Source of the DNA: Leucobacter komagatae
GTDB lineage: Bacteria > Actinomycetota > Actinomycetes > Actinomycetales > Microbacteriaceae
Reading direction: 5' to 3'
Length of the DNA stretch: 64,000 bases
Assembly (NCBI RefSeq): GCF_000834055.1
Contig: NZ_JXSQ01000002.1
Location: 238,944 to 302,943 of the forward strand
Each line of letters opens with the position of its first letter. Position 1 is the stretch's first letter. The notes under the pieces were generated by a model. The model had not been told where the DNA came from. It did no database searches and saw only the letters and a list, made by a program, of their open reading frames with translations. The position numbers and the translations under genes were made by a program. Positions 17,504-25,757 of the stretch are shown here, in pieces.

Positions 17504-18654
17504 ACGAGAATCTCCTACGAACTGATTTGGTACACGGTGCCGCCGAGGTCGGCCCGGGGCGCCATGGCCTCGCGATCCACCGCTTGCCCGCCTGGCTGCG
17601 TGGCCAATTCCCTGAACCGCAATTGATGGCCATGGAAGCGCAGCCCTCGGGAGTTCGCCTCGCGTTTGTCAGCGAAGCGGAACACATTTCACTCATCAGT
17701 CACCCGAGTCGGGTGGTCTATCTCGGGGTAGATCGGCCCCGCGGGAGCATCGACGTAACGGTAGACGGCCGACTCCACATGCGTGACCCCCTCACCGGCG
17801 GCGACCGCTTCGAGATCGACATGCAGCGCGGAGCCCAGCTTTTCGTCGAGGGGACACCGCACATGAGCGAGATCACCATGCCACCCGGCAGGAAACACAT
17901 TGAGCTCTGGCTGCCACACAACGAAGCGCTCGAGCTCATCGAGTTGCGTGCAAACGCCAAGCTCGAAACATCCGCCAGCGAGGAACGGCAGCCCCGTTGG
18001 CTGCACCACGGCAGTTCAATCAGCCAAGGATCAAATGCCCCAGGGCCGACCGACATCTGGCCAGTGAGCGTGGCGCGAACAGCCGGCGTGTGGTTGCAGA
18101 ACCTTGGGTTTGGCGGCAGCGCGCTGGTGGATCCAATTGTCGCCCGAATGATCCGTGACACCCCTGCTGACTTGATCACGCTCAAACTCGGCATTAACGT
18201 CGTCAACCACGACGCCATGCGCTTGCGCGCGTTCGTGCCAGCAGTCCACGGCTTTCTCGACACCATTCGCGATGGCCACCCGGAGACGCCAATCGTATTG
18301 ATTTCACCAATCTTCTGCGGGATCCACGAAAGCACACCCGGCCCAGGCGGAATTGACCCGTCGAGCTTTGAAACGGGCACGCCGAAGTTTCTCGTCAGCG
18401 GTGACCCCGCGGATGTTCCAGCAGGCAAACTCACCCTCGAGGTCATTCGCACGGCACTCGCCTCCATCGTCGAGGCCCGCAAAGCAGATACGCAGTTGCA
18501 CTACCTTGACGGACTGGAGCTCTTCGGGGCTGCCGATGCCGAAGAGTTCCCGCTCCCCGACAACCTGCACCCCGATGCGGGCGGCCATGCCAGAATCGCC
18601 GCTCGATTTGGTGAGCGCGTCTTCGCAGCAGAAGGACTGTTCCCAACAGCGTAA
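17500..18654 (+). CDS. SGNH/GDSL-family hydrolase with N-terminal SsfX3-like domain
   Basis: About 384 residues from ATG 17500. The N-terminal half is a beta-sandwich-like domain, and the C-terminal half is an SGNH esterase: the nucleophile block is LHHGSSISQGSNAPGP (variant of GDS, with Ser), then NLGFGGSALVDP (Gly block), LKLGINVV (Asn block) and the final DNLHPDAGGHARIA with the catalytic Asp and His. All four SGNH blocks are present, so it should be an active esterase or acyl-hydrolase. No signal peptide is seen, so it is probably cytoplasmic. The frame extends upstream inside tetR but the ATGA overlap fixes the start. Confidence 0.88.
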   Translation: MNENLLRTDLVHGAAEVGPGRHGLAIHRLPAWLRGQFPEPQLMAMEAQPSGVRLAFVSEAEHISLISHPSRVVYLGVDRPRGSIDVTVDGRLHMRDPLTGGDRFEIDMQRGAQLFVEGTPHMSEITMPPGRKHIELWLPHNEALELIELRANAKLETSASEERQPRWLHHGSSISQGSNAPGPTDIWPVSVARTAGVWLQNLGFGGSALVDPIVARMIRDTPADLITLKLGINVVNHDAMRLRAFVPAVHGFLDTIRDGHPETPIVLISPIFCGIHESTPGPGGIDPSSFETGTPKFLVSGDPADVPAGKLTLEVIRTALASIVEARKADTQLHYLDGLELFGAADAEEFPLPDNLHPDAGGHARIAARFGERVFAAEGLFPTA

Positions 18655-18704
18655 CCGGCGCGAGAGCTGGGAATGATTCCCCGCGGTGCGACCACATTGA
18701 CCCG

Positions 18705-18763
18705 CCTGTAGCCCCTTCGGGCGTTTCCTTCCCCTGGGAGAAGCTAACGCCCGACGCTACAGG
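18705..18763. terminator. long nested hairpin downstream of the SGNH hydrolase
   Basis: Outer arms CCTGTAGC (18705-18712) and GCTACAGG (18756-18763) and inner arms GGGCGTT (18719-18725) and AACGCCC (18746-18752) are perfectly complementary. It starts 51 bp after the stop codon. There is no U-tract, so it is either a rho-dependent end, an RNA-stabilising structure or a repetitive-extragenic element. Confidence 0.45.
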
Positions 18764-18942
18764 CAGCTCTGTGCTGGTTGCGCACGATCACGACGCGGCA
18801 GCGTCTGTGAGCGGATCTTGCACTCCCCCAACGAACGCGCCAGCACTCCTAGGCAGAGCACGGAGGTCTAGCTGCCCGCGGTCAGGGCGCTGGCGGGGCT
18901 GCCCAGGATTGACGGCTGCTGGCCTTCAAGGAGGATCTGTCC

Positions 18943-18990
18943 CCTCAGCCTGAGGCGCCCTCAGCCTGGGGCACCCTCAGCCTGGGGCGC
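18943..18990. repeat. three 16-bp tandem repeats (CCTCAGCCTGGGGCGC)
   Basis: Three adjacent copies, differing at one or two positions each, occur in the 425-bp gap between the SGNH hydrolase and the ABC permease gene. Apart from these and the hairpin at 18705, the gap shows no gene. Confidence 0.8.
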
Positions 18991-19079
18991 CACCCTTCAG
19001 AAGCACAAGCCTGCCCGCGCCTGCGAAGCTAGGGCACTGAGAGCCGTTGACCCCGCGAGCTCAAGCGAGTCCGCGGGGG

Positions 19080-20186
19080 CTAGCGCTCCTTGAAATACCT
19101 GAATAGATGCTTCTCTTTCGTCAACACCGCGGCCAACGCTGCCCCAACGGGGGCCGCTGAAATGCTCACTGCGATGAATCGCGCGGCCGTTGCGGCAAGA
19201 GCAGGCTGGTCTTGTGGCAGACCAGCCTGAATAGAAACGAGTGCGACAGCTATTGAAATAGATGCCGCCACAAGCACCCATACCGATGTTTCGATGAGCA
19301 CTCCGTAAATCTGCCCGGTCTTATTGACTCCTGTATGAAGCGCCGAGGAGAGTTCCAGGCGGCGAACACGGGTCGCCATGTACCCCAGCACGAAGAGTCC
19401 GCAAGCGGAAACGAGGGCGTTATATTGGGTGTTTCGTTCAGAGAACTCGACCTCTCCGGCAAAGCTATCTCCAAGTGTGGTGTTGAGTTGTCCGATTGTG
19501 GGTGGAGTGTCTTTGGTGTTGGCTTGCGAGTCCAGCGCGGTCCAGAGTAGTGCCGCGGTCTCCGGATTCTCAGGCCACACTTCCGCCCAGCATGCGTCGA
19601 ATCGACCTTCGAGAGACACAGGATTCAAGGCGGCGTATCCGTATCCGGGCATCCGCCCGTCGTCCGGGTAGTCATAGATCCCTTGGATCGCTTCGGAGCC
19701 GGCCGTGGTTACGAGAGTACCCCCTGCGCTAACCGAGAAGGCCTCCGCTACTTGGCGCGATGCGAGAATACCTTCACGGCTGCTCGTTCCCTTGATTTCG
19801 AGAATTCGCATGATTCCGGGTGTGGCGTCCTTGGCAGGTATCACGGACTGCGGTGCGGCAGCCGGTCGGATCTGCGTATCGGTGTCGCGGATCGCACCAG
19901 CCGCGTTGATACCTGACACTTTGTTGAGGGCCTCACAAGCTTGGGGGTTCACCCCGCCCGGTGCATAAAGAACTTGAACAGCCGCGCCAGAGTCCTGATA
20001 TTTTTGAGCGGCATCTGTGATGCGGGTGATCGTATTCAACTCCATCCACAGAAGCGCCGACACGATCGCTCCCGCTGCGATCACAAGCGTTAGTGCTTTG
20101 CTTGTTCCCGTGATGGTGTTGCGAAGTGCTTCGCTGAGTACAGAGCCGGGTCGCATTTTCCCACGCGTCGGCCGCCGGGCGCTCAT
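19080..20186 (-). CDS. ABC exporter permease of the bacteriocin-like locus
   Basis: About 368 residues with one N-terminal helix, a large outside domain of about 220 residues and three C-terminal helices, the MacB/FtsX-like layout. The outer domain carries two spaced Cys residues (NPQACEAL and FDACWAEVW). The ATG at 20186 overlaps the ATPase stop (ATGA). Last gene of a four-gene operon: lipoprotein, adaptor, ATPase, permease. This topology is associated with mechanotransmission or peptide export rather than import. Given the neighbouring small secreted peptide, I infer a role in exporting or resisting that peptide. Family call is good, function inferred. Confidence 0.8.
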   Translation of the reverse strand: MSARRPTRGKMRPGSVLSEALRNTITGTSKALTLVIAAGAIVSALLWMELNTITRITDAAQKYQDSGAAVQVLYAPGGVNPQACEALNKVSGINAAGAIRDTDTQIRPAAAPQSVIPAKDATPGIMRILEIKGTSSREGILASRQVAEAFSVSAGGTLVTTAGSEAIQGIYDYPDDGRMPGYGYAALNPVSLEGRFDACWAEVWPENPETAALLWTALDSQANTKDTPPTIGQLNTTLGDSFAGEVEFSERNTQYNALVSACGLFVLGYMATRVRRLELSSALHTGVNKTGQIYGVLIETSVWVLVAASISIAVALVSIQAGLPQDQPALAATAARFIAVSISAAPVGAALAAVLTKEKHLFRYFKER

Positions 20187-20785
20187 GTGTACTCTCCGAG
20201 ATCTATGACATCGGTGCACGCCTCACGCGTTCGTTGGTCGTGGGTCGCGACGACGACAATTGTGCCGTCATCGGCGATAGCCCCAAGCGTTTGGTTGACT
20301 GTCGCAGCAGTACGCGGGTCAAGCTGCGCAGTTGGCTCGTCGACGAGCAGGAGACTCGGCGCAGCTGCGATAGCTCTGGCGAGCATAAGCCGTTGTGCTT
20401 CACCGCCGGAAAGCTCTTTGAAGGCTCTATTTGCTGCGTAGGTGAGGTTGAAGCGAGCAAGATACGTTGAGGCGTGTTTTTCTGCGTCTGACCTCTTTTC
20501 CCCCTGCGCGAGAAGAGGTAGAGCTACGTGATCTAGCGCCGTTCGCGCTGCCACACCGTGTGGGTTCTGAAAGACCCACCCGATGGCTTCGATCCCTGTG
20601 TGCACCACGGTTCCCGAACTAGGCGTAGTCCATCCGGCCAAGATACCGAGCAGGGTCGATTTACCCGACCCGCTTGGTCCGGTCAGTGCGTAGACGTGCC
20701 CCGAAACGAGCGTCATCGTCAGGCCAGTAAATAAACTCGGGTGGTTTGCAAAGTGATGTTCGAGGTCGACCATTGCTACCTGCAT
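20183..20785 (-). CDS. ABC transporter ATPase (MacB/LolD-like)
   Basis: A 200-residue nucleotide-binding protein with Walker A GPSGSGKST (about 35-43), Gln loop VFQNPHG, signature LSGGEAQRL and Walker B LLLVDEPTAQLD, followed by the H-loop ATHD. All catalytic elements are intact. It is shorter than importer ATPases, as usual for the LolD/MacB type. Its start overlaps the adaptor gene and its stop overlaps the permease start, so subunits are made in fixed ratio. It powers the exporter described at 19080-20186. Confidence 0.93.
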   Translation of the reverse strand: MQVAMVDLEHHFANHPSLFTGLTMTLVSGHVYALTGPSGSGKSTLLGILAGWTTPSSGTVVHTGIEAIGWVFQNPHGVAARTALDHVALPLLAQGEKRSDAEKHASTYLARFNLTYAANRAFKELSGGEAQRLMLARAIAAAPSLLLVDEPTAQLDPRTAATVNQTLGAIADDGTIVVVATHDQRTREACTDVIDLGEYT

Positions 20786-21822
20786 GGCGTTTCCTCGTCC
20801 GGCACGGTCCGCACCGTGGAAGGGTCGGCCCCAGCTTCAACAGTGATGAAGCTTCGTCCGAGTTGTGATCCGACAACGTCAACGGGCACTGCCTGGCCGT
20901 CAGCAATGATGCAGCCTTGCCCATCGGCCCACCCATAGATGGCGGACGGAGGAACAGGAATAACCGAGATCGGCTCGGCAAGAGAATAAATACCGCTCAT
21001 TACGCTCTCTCCTTCCGAACTCACATAGTTGGTATAGGTCGGAGTCGTGATGAGTTCAGCCAGCGCGTCCGTGCTGGTGATCCGCCCTTCATCGTCGATT
21101 GGCAGCTGTACCCCGTCCACCGCGAGGACCCGTTCTCCTGGGGCGACGTCGACGGGGGGATTCTTGATCTGCACGCTTCGCAAGGCGACAGGCAATGTCG
21201 CGACAACTTGGTCAGGAGCGAGAGCCGACCCCACCTGAGCGTCACATGTTTCGACAACGGCATCGGGAGTGGCGATCCAGAGGATATCCGCTCTGGAAAG
21301 CGCACCGTAGTCTGTTTTCCCTCCGCTAGCCTCGACAATCTCTCGGTAGGCATTCCATGTAACCCAGTCGAAATACCCATGGTCAGGAACATCCTTGCCC
21401 AAACGACGTAATTCCGCTTGAAGAGAGGCGACATCGTCGCCCTCGGTATCGAAGTCGAGGTTTCGCCACAGTGGACGTTGAGTGGCAAGAGTGAGGACGG
21501 GTCGGTCGTCCACGAAAAAACTCGCCGTCCCGGAGCTCAGTGTCGATCCTGGCTCGCACTCAAATCGAGTGACTGTCCCAACAGCCGTTGTAGTCACTGG
21601 GCGCTTACTGAGCGTGGCTACGCCAAGCTCTACGTTGCGGCGGTCATCAAAATCCTGCTTGGAGACGTGCAGATCCTCTGCACGTGCCGCAGGGCTTAGG
21701 GATACAGGTGTGTTGTCCGGCGCGAGTATGAGACCGATAGAGACGCCTACCGCTGCCACAAGCATCAGGGCGAGCAAGAGTGCGCCAACACTTACTCGGC
21801 GGATGCCCTCCCCCTTTCTCAT
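20776..21822 (-). CDS. membrane-fusion-type adaptor with peptidoglycan-binding domain
   Basis: About 348 residues. A single N-terminal helix after a basic start (RKGEGIRR) leads to an outer domain that includes a PG_binding_1-like segment (VASLQAELRRLGKDVP, then GYFDWVTWNAYREI). The rest resembles HlyD-type adaptors found with actinobacterial MacB-like transporters. I set the start at ATG 21822, which overlaps the lipoprotein stop (ATGA); an in-frame ATG at 21846 also exists. The domain could tie the exporter to the cell wall. Function inferred from architecture and operon. Confidence 0.82.
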   Translation of the reverse strand: MRKGEGIRRVSVGALLLALMLVAAVGVSIGLILAPDNTPVSLSPAARAEDLHVSKQDFDDRRNVELGVATLSKRPVTTTAVGTVTRFECEPGSTLSSGTASFFVDDRPVLTLATQRPLWRNLDFDTEGDDVASLQAELRRLGKDVPDHGYFDWVTWNAYREIVEASGGKTDYGALSRADILWIATPDAVVETCDAQVGSALAPDQVVATLPVALRSVQIKNPPVDVAPGERVLAVDGVQLPIDDEGRITSTDALAELITTPTYTNYVSSEGESVMSGIYSLAEPISVIPVPPSAIYGWADGQGCIIADGQAVPVDVVGSQLGRSFITVEAGADPSTVRTVPDEETPCR

Positions 21823-22451
21823 CGCGCTGCGGGGTTCGACTGGCATGCCGCCGACGCCGGGCTGAAGAACGGGTCGTCGGCGGGAAGTGTATTCGCAGTC
21901 TGCGCGATGGCCAGGAACTCCTCTTTAGTGAAGCCCGCCGGATAGACTTCCTTTCTCACCAGGCATTGCGCAATGAGCTCCACGAAGTCAGCATTGTCTG
22001 GGTTCGTAGCCATCTGGTCATAGAGCGAACCCACAAGATAAGTGGTTCCGATTGAGCACTCTTCAAAGGCTGCTTCAAAACCATCTCCTTCGGTAGATCC
22101 TTCCGTCAGATAGCGAACAACTCCAGTTTGCGGATCGGGTTCGGCGATCGAAGGGAATCCGCGACCGCGTAGGCACTGAAGCATTCCATTAACCGCCTCC
22201 TGGTAGTCAGCCTCCGATACCCGCCCCGTCTCTAAAGCTCGCCCCAATGCGTCTCGCTCAAAATCGTTGGTGGCTTGCCTCAGGTAGTCCTCGATGACGG
22301 CCTTGAACGAGCTGTCGACGGGTGTTTGACGTGACAGCGCATCGCTCGGCGGGGAACTTCCTTCCGGCGCTGTTTCCTGTTGCGTGCAGCCAGTCAGCAA
22401 GAGGCCAAGCGCCAGGGCAACCCCGACGACAGCCTTCCTTCTGTTGCGCAT
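21819..22451 (-). CDS. lipoprotein, first gene of the ABC exporter operon
   Basis: A 210-residue protein with a signal peptide ending in lipobox LLLTGC (Cys about 22), a Ser/Pro linker and a helical domain with four Cys (MLQCLRGRGFP, FEECSIG, IAQCLV, AACQ) that could form two disulphides. No family recognised. A GAGAGGAG ribosome site precedes the ATG. As the first gene, in front of adaptor, ATPase and permease, it is a candidate immunity or ligand-catching lipoprotein for the nearby bacteriocin-like peptide; this is inference from position. Confidence 0.75.
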   Translation of the reverse strand: MRNRRKAVVGVALALGLLLTGCTQQETAPEGSSPPSDALSRQTPVDSSFKAVIEDYLRQATNDFERDALGRALETGRVSEADYQEAVNGMLQCLRGRGFPSIAEPDPQTGVVRYLTEGSTEGDGFEAAFEECSIGTTYLVGSLYDQMATNPDNADFVELIAQCLVRKEVYPAGFTKEEFLAIAQTANTLPADDPFFSPASAACQSNPAAR

Positions 22452-22493
22452 CTCATGCTCCTCTCGTGGATTGGTCGCAGCCCACTTCGCGGG

Positions 22494-22514
22494 CCTTCAA
22501 GGCAACCTTGAAGG
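22494..22514. promoter_or_regulatory. perfect 9-bp inverted repeat CCTTCAAGG-caa-CCTTGAAGG
   Basis: A perfect palindromic hairpin lies about 43 bp ahead of the lipoprotein start on the minus strand. It could be an operator for the adjacent response regulator or a leader-RNA hairpin of the exporter operon. The three-base loop makes either possible. Confidence 0.5.
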
Positions 22515-22528
22515 AGATGCGGTTCGGG

Positions 22529-22564
22529 CCCGGTCAGGGCTCCGCTGACCGCACCCTGACCGGG
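22529..22564. promoter_or_regulatory. perfect 11-bp inverted repeat CCCGGTCAGGG / CCCTGACCGGG
   Basis: Arms at 22529-22539 and 22554-22564 with a 14-bp centre that itself contains a third GACC-type element (GCTGACCG). It sits between the divergent exporter operon and the two-component genes, upstream of the TATAAT promoter. This is the best candidate site for the response regulator encoded at 22647. Confidence 0.5.
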
Positions 22565-22587
22565 CTGAGTTCACCGTGTTTTATGAG

Positions 22588-22616
22588 GAGACAAGTTCAC
22601 TGACCGTGCGTATAAT
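22588..22616 (+). promoter_or_regulatory. sigma-70-type promoter for the two-component genes
   Basis: A perfect -10 hexamer TATAAT (22611-22616) lies 30 bp ahead of the response-regulator start. Seventeen bases further up, GAGACA is a weak -35. A weak -35 with a perfect -10 fits activator-dependent or autoregulated expression. Confidence 0.55.
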
Positions 22617-22646
22617 CAAAGGTGTACCAACCGAAGGGCGGGCCGC

Positions 22647-23297
22647 ATGCGGATACTGGTCGTAGAAGACGAGGTAGATCTCGCAGCAAGTATCGAGGCC
22701 GGCCTCCGGAGTGAAGGCCACCAGGTCCAGACCGTGTTCGACGGCGCTTCAGCACTCCAAGAATTAGAGTCTTCGCGGTTTGATGTCGCGATCCTCGACC
22801 GCGACCTGCCAATCGTCCACGGCGACGTGGTTGCCAAGTCGATCGCTTCCACGGGGAGCCCAGTGCGTGTCCTCATGCTGACCGCGGCCAGCGACCTCAG
22901 GTCCCGTGTCGGCGGATTGCGCATCGGCGCGGATGACTACTTGGCAAAGCCGTTCGAATACGAGGAACTCCTCGCCCGCCTGGAGGCAATTGGCCGCCGG
23001 CTACTCTCAATGCAGCCCCAGTTATGCAGAGGCGATCTGACGCTCGTTACAGCGACTCGGCGCCTGCGCATCGGCACACAAGAGGTGCGGACCACCCCTC
23101 TTGAGTATCGAATACTACACGCGCTTCTTTCGGCTGACGGCGGGGTAGTCGGGTTCGGTGAGCTTCTTGAACTCGCTTGGGACGACGGGCTCGAGCGCTC
23201 ACGCGGAGTGGTCAAAACCGCGATACACAGCTTGCGGCAGAAGATCGGCCCGGAGCGGATCGTCACAGAGTCAGGCCACGGATACAGGATCCCCTGA
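22647..23297 (+). CDS. OmpR-family response regulator
   Basis: A 216-residue regulator. The receiver domain has the acidic pair in ILVVEDEVDLA, the phospho-accepting Asp in VAILDRDLP (about residue 51), the Thr in LMLTAASD and Lys in YLAKPFEYEEL. The C-terminal winged helix has TTPLEYRILHALLSADGGVV and the recognition-helix region GVVKTAIHSLRQKIG. It is followed after one base by the sensor kinase gene. Promoter TATAAT and two perfect inverted repeats lie upstream. It probably controls the divergent exporter operon and perhaps the secreted peptide gene beyond the kinase. Confidence 0.93.
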   Translation: MRILVVEDEVDLAASIEAGLRSEGHQVQTVFDGASALQELESSRFDVAILDRDLPIVHGDVVAKSIASTGSPVRVLMLTAASDLRSRVGGLRIGADDYLAKPFEYEELLARLEAIGRRLLSMQPQLCRGDLTLVTATRRLRIGTQEVRTTPLEYRILHALLSADGGVVGFGELLELAWDDGLERSRGVVKTAIHSLRQKIGPERIVTESGHGYRIP

Positions 23298-23298
23298 G

Positions 23299-24558
23299 AT
23301 GAAACGCACGCACACTCGACGGTTCAGCTTCCGCACTCGGCTGACTCTCTCCATTGCACTGGCCTTCGCCGCAGCAGGGATAGTGTTGCTTGCTTCTCAG
23401 TACGTTGCGATTACCTGGTTGCTCAACCAGAGCATCACCGCGGTGCAATCCGAGGTAGAGGTTAACCTAAGCGAGTCAGACGACGGCCTGGTGGTCATAG
23501 ACGGAGAGCCCTCTTCTAATGGCGTGACGACGGCACAGCAGACAGAACTGGCCCAGCAGGCAGACGAAATCGCGGACGAGGTCGTGCGGGGGCTCATGCT
23601 TGTTTCGGCCGGTATTCTCCTGGCTTTCATCGCGACCTCGGCGATAGTCGCTTCATGGCTTTCGCGTCGCGCAACGCGCAGAATCGCCGAAGTCGCGAGC
23701 GCAACTCAGGACATCAGCGAGCGGGACCTCCATCTAAGACTCGACTTACCGGGTCCTCGCGACGAGGTAACTGACCTGGGTGACACCATCGATTCCATGC
23801 TGGGTCGACTGGAGTCGGCGTTCGCGAGCCAGGACCGGTTCATTGCGAACGCTTCGCACGAGCTCCGCACTCCCCTGGCTACGACAAGAACCGCTCTGCA
23901 AGTCCCCCTTCGCCAGGGCCGGGTTTCGAGTGATCTCCTACCGGACATTGAAAGAGCGTTGAGCGCGAACCAGCGAAGCGAGCAACTAATCCAAGCTCTT
24001 CTTACCCTCGCGAGAGGTAGATTCACAAGAGACATCCCAGCCGAAACAGTTTGCCTCGAGGAGGTTGTAAGCAAGGAGCTGGATAACGCTTGCGGTATAG
24101 CACCACAAGCCGAGATTCAAATAGAACGCAACATCTGCGCCGTATCGGTGCCCGGCCATCGACAATTGCTCGAACAGGCGGTTAAGAATCTCATCGAGAA
24201 TGCAATTCTTCACAACGTGAACCGAGGCCAGGTAGCGGTACAGCTACACCAGGTTGGTTCAGAGGCTCGACTCCAGATCGTAAATACGGGCGTCGCCATT
24301 GACCCCGAGAAGGTGGCTCAACTCCTTGAGCCCTTCCAGCGTGGCTCGCACACTCGGACTCGTAACGCTACGACTCACCATCAGGGCCTTGGGCTCGGTC
24401 TCGCTATCGTTGCCGCAATAGCCGAGGCACACGAGGGGAGTCTCACAGTCACCGCGCTTCGCAGTGGAGGACTCGAAGTTACACTCAACCTACCAGCCCG
24501 TGTTAAGAGCCACCCGGAACAGAGAGGCCCATGCCCCGCGTCACAGCGAAGGACATGA
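23299..24558 (+). CDS. sensor histidine kinase
   Basis: About 419 residues from ATG 23299, one base after the regulator stop. Two helices (about 16-38 and 97-117) flank an outside domain of about 60 residues, then HAMP, the dimerisation box ANASHELRTPLATTRTAL with the phospho-His, the N-box LLEQAVKNLIENAILHN, and a G-box GLGLGLAIVAAIAEAH. The ATP-binding domain is complete. The short acidic sensor loop could detect a peptide or cell-envelope stress, as in bacteriocin-sensing systems next to ABC transporters; ligand unknown. Confidence 0.92.
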   Translation: MKRTHTRRFSFRTRLTLSIALAFAAAGIVLLASQYVAITWLLNQSITAVQSEVEVNLSESDDGLVVIDGEPSSNGVTTAQQTELAQQADEIADEVVRGLMLVSAGILLAFIATSAIVASWLSRRATRRIAEVASATQDISERDLHLRLDLPGPRDEVTDLGDTIDSMLGRLESAFASQDRFIANASHELRTPLATTRTALQVPLRQGRVSSDLLPDIERALSANQRSEQLIQALLTLARGRFTRDIPAETVCLEEVVSKELDNACGIAPQAEIQIERNICAVSVPGHRQLLEQAVKNLIENAILHNVNRGQVAVQLHQVGSEARLQIVNTGVAIDPEKVAQLLEPFQRGSHTRTRNATTHHQGLGLGLAIVAAIAEAHEGSLTVTALRSGGLEVTLNLPARVKSHPEQRGPCPASQRRT

Positions 24559-24594
24559 GCCTCTAGTGATGGTGATCGTCAACACTCGCGGCGA

Positions 24595-24891
24595 TCACCG
24601 AACTGCTGCGGTGGCGCTCACTGGGCTACCCGACGAGAAGCTGACGGTCGCAATGGTTGGTCGCCATCCCTGGGTGGAGCGGTAGTTCGTGCCGTTCACT
24701 TTACGAACCACAGAGGCGTATGCCTGATTGTTCACGCCGCCCGGATTGTACGCCTGTGCGTATCCGGCCGAGTTATTTACAGCGACGTACCAGCCCGCGC
24801 CGAGAGCAGCGTTCGCCGGCGACACTGCGCCAAGCGTGAGCGCACCTGCCGCAAGCGCGGCTCCGATACCAGCGCCGAATGTCTTCTTCAT
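24595..24891 (-). CDS. small secreted peptide, lactococcin 972-like bacteriocin candidate
   Basis: A 98-residue precursor from an ATG with a perfect AAGGAGGT ribosome site (24897-24904). Residues 1-28 are a classical signal peptide ending SPANA; the mature part of about 70 residues begins ALGAGWYVAV. By eye the mature region lines up with lactococcin 972: a W near the start, G-Y-A-x-A-Y, an A-Y-A-S-V-V strand matching HSATVV, an N-G turn, and G-W-x-x-x-I-A-T-V near the end matching GVWAKATV. It has no Cys and no double-Gly leader, so Sec export is expected. It faces the sensor kinase tail to tail. The bacteriocin call rests on pattern and on the ABC/two-component context. Confidence 0.6.
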   Translation of the reverse strand: MKKTFGAGIGAALAAGALTLGAVSPANAALGAGWYVAVNNSAGYAQAYNPGGVNNQAYASVVRKVNGTNYRSTQGWRPTIATVSFSSGSPVSATAAVR

Positions 24892-25072
24892 GATGGACCT
24901 CCTTATTCTTCCAGCCAATCCAGGCTGTCGCGGCGACCATTCACCCTGGTGGCGAATGTCATAATCACCGCCACCACCACCCATACGTCCGGTCAGCGAA
25001 AATGGGAAGACCAACATTGCGGCATCGTGTTTCGCCAGGCCCCTTTGATTGAGGGCATGAGGAGACTGGTGG

Positions 25073-25678
25073 CTATTGCGAGTCGCGCGGAAGAATGCCA
25101 GGCATGAGCAGGTCCCAAATGGTATCGATTCGAGCGTCCAGATCCGTACGATCCGAGAGCTGATGGGAGACTTCCTGCGTACCGAAGAACGTGGCCACCA
25201 AGTGCCAAGCTGTTGCCTCAAGGTCAAGCCCTTCTCGCAACTCCCCCGCACCGTACGCCTGATCCAGATATGCCTTCACCGTGGACATCCACCCCACAAA
25301 TGGCGTGGGAAGCTCGGTTTCTATGAGAGCAGACTCCCGCATGAGCCGCACTGCTGCGCGAACAGATACGTCGTCACGGTAGGCGCGGGCCACTCGGCGG
25401 GATGCCCATTTGAGCGCCGCGATACCTGCGAGGTTCCGTTCAGCGACACCCTCGACGACGGGGCTCCACATTTCAAAGTAGGAGTCGACGATCTCCGCCG
25501 CCAACTGCGCCTTCGAAGGAAAGTGAAAGTAGACAGAGCCCTTCGTGAGCCCTAGCGCCTTGGCGACGTCACCAATCGTTGAACCAACGTACCCCTTTGC
25601 GTCGAAACCTTCCGCCGCGACGCGCAAGATAGCAGCGCGAGTCGCCTTCTTTTGATCTTGACGCGAAATTGTTGCCAC
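25073..25678 (-). CDS. TetR-family regulator, ScbR/ArpA-like autoregulator receptor
   Basis: About 201 residues from GTG 25678, which sits five bases after a GGGGAGG ribosome site; in-frame ATG 25696 is the alternative. The N-terminal half follows the gamma-butyrolactone receptor pattern: KKATRAAILRVAAEGFDAKG, GSTIGDVAKALGLTKGSVYFH, FPSKAQLAAEIV. The ligand domain has Trp residues (FEMWSPVVEGV, ALKWASR) at positions like those lining the receptor pocket. In Streptomyces such receptors repress until they bind the autoregulator made by the AfsA protein, and here an afsA homologue is divergent. A palindrome lies between the two genes. Confidence 0.82.
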   Translation of the reverse strand: MATISRQDQKKATRAAILRVAAEGFDAKGYVGSTIGDVAKALGLTKGSVYFHFPSKAQLAAEIVDSYFEMWSPVVEGVAERNLAGIAALKWASRRVARAYRDDVSVRAAVRLMRESALIETELPTPFVGWMSTVKAYLDQAYGAGELREGLDLEATAWHLVATFFGTQEVSHQLSDRTDLDARIDTIWDLLMPGILPRDSQ

Positions 25679-25708
25679 GGCGCCCTCCCCTTTCATCAAC
25701 CGGTCGTA

Positions 25709-25726
25709 TAGTATGCAAGCATCCTA
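25709..25726. promoter_or_regulatory. palindrome TAGTATGC-AA-GCATCCTA between receptor and afsA
   Basis: An 8-bp inverted repeat with one mismatch, 31 bp from the receptor start and 31 bp from the afsA start, is the expected place for the ScbR-like protein to repress both genes. It overlaps the AT-rich likely -10 region. It does not match the Streptomyces ARE consensus closely. Confidence 0.45.
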
Positions 25727-25757
25727 CTAGACCTGCTACTCACGACGGAGAGTGAGC

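Noticed and set aside
18705..18763. Integron attC-like site
   Set aside because: Arms are complementary, but the GTT and AAC core triplets are inside rather than at the ends and there is no integrase or cassette array.
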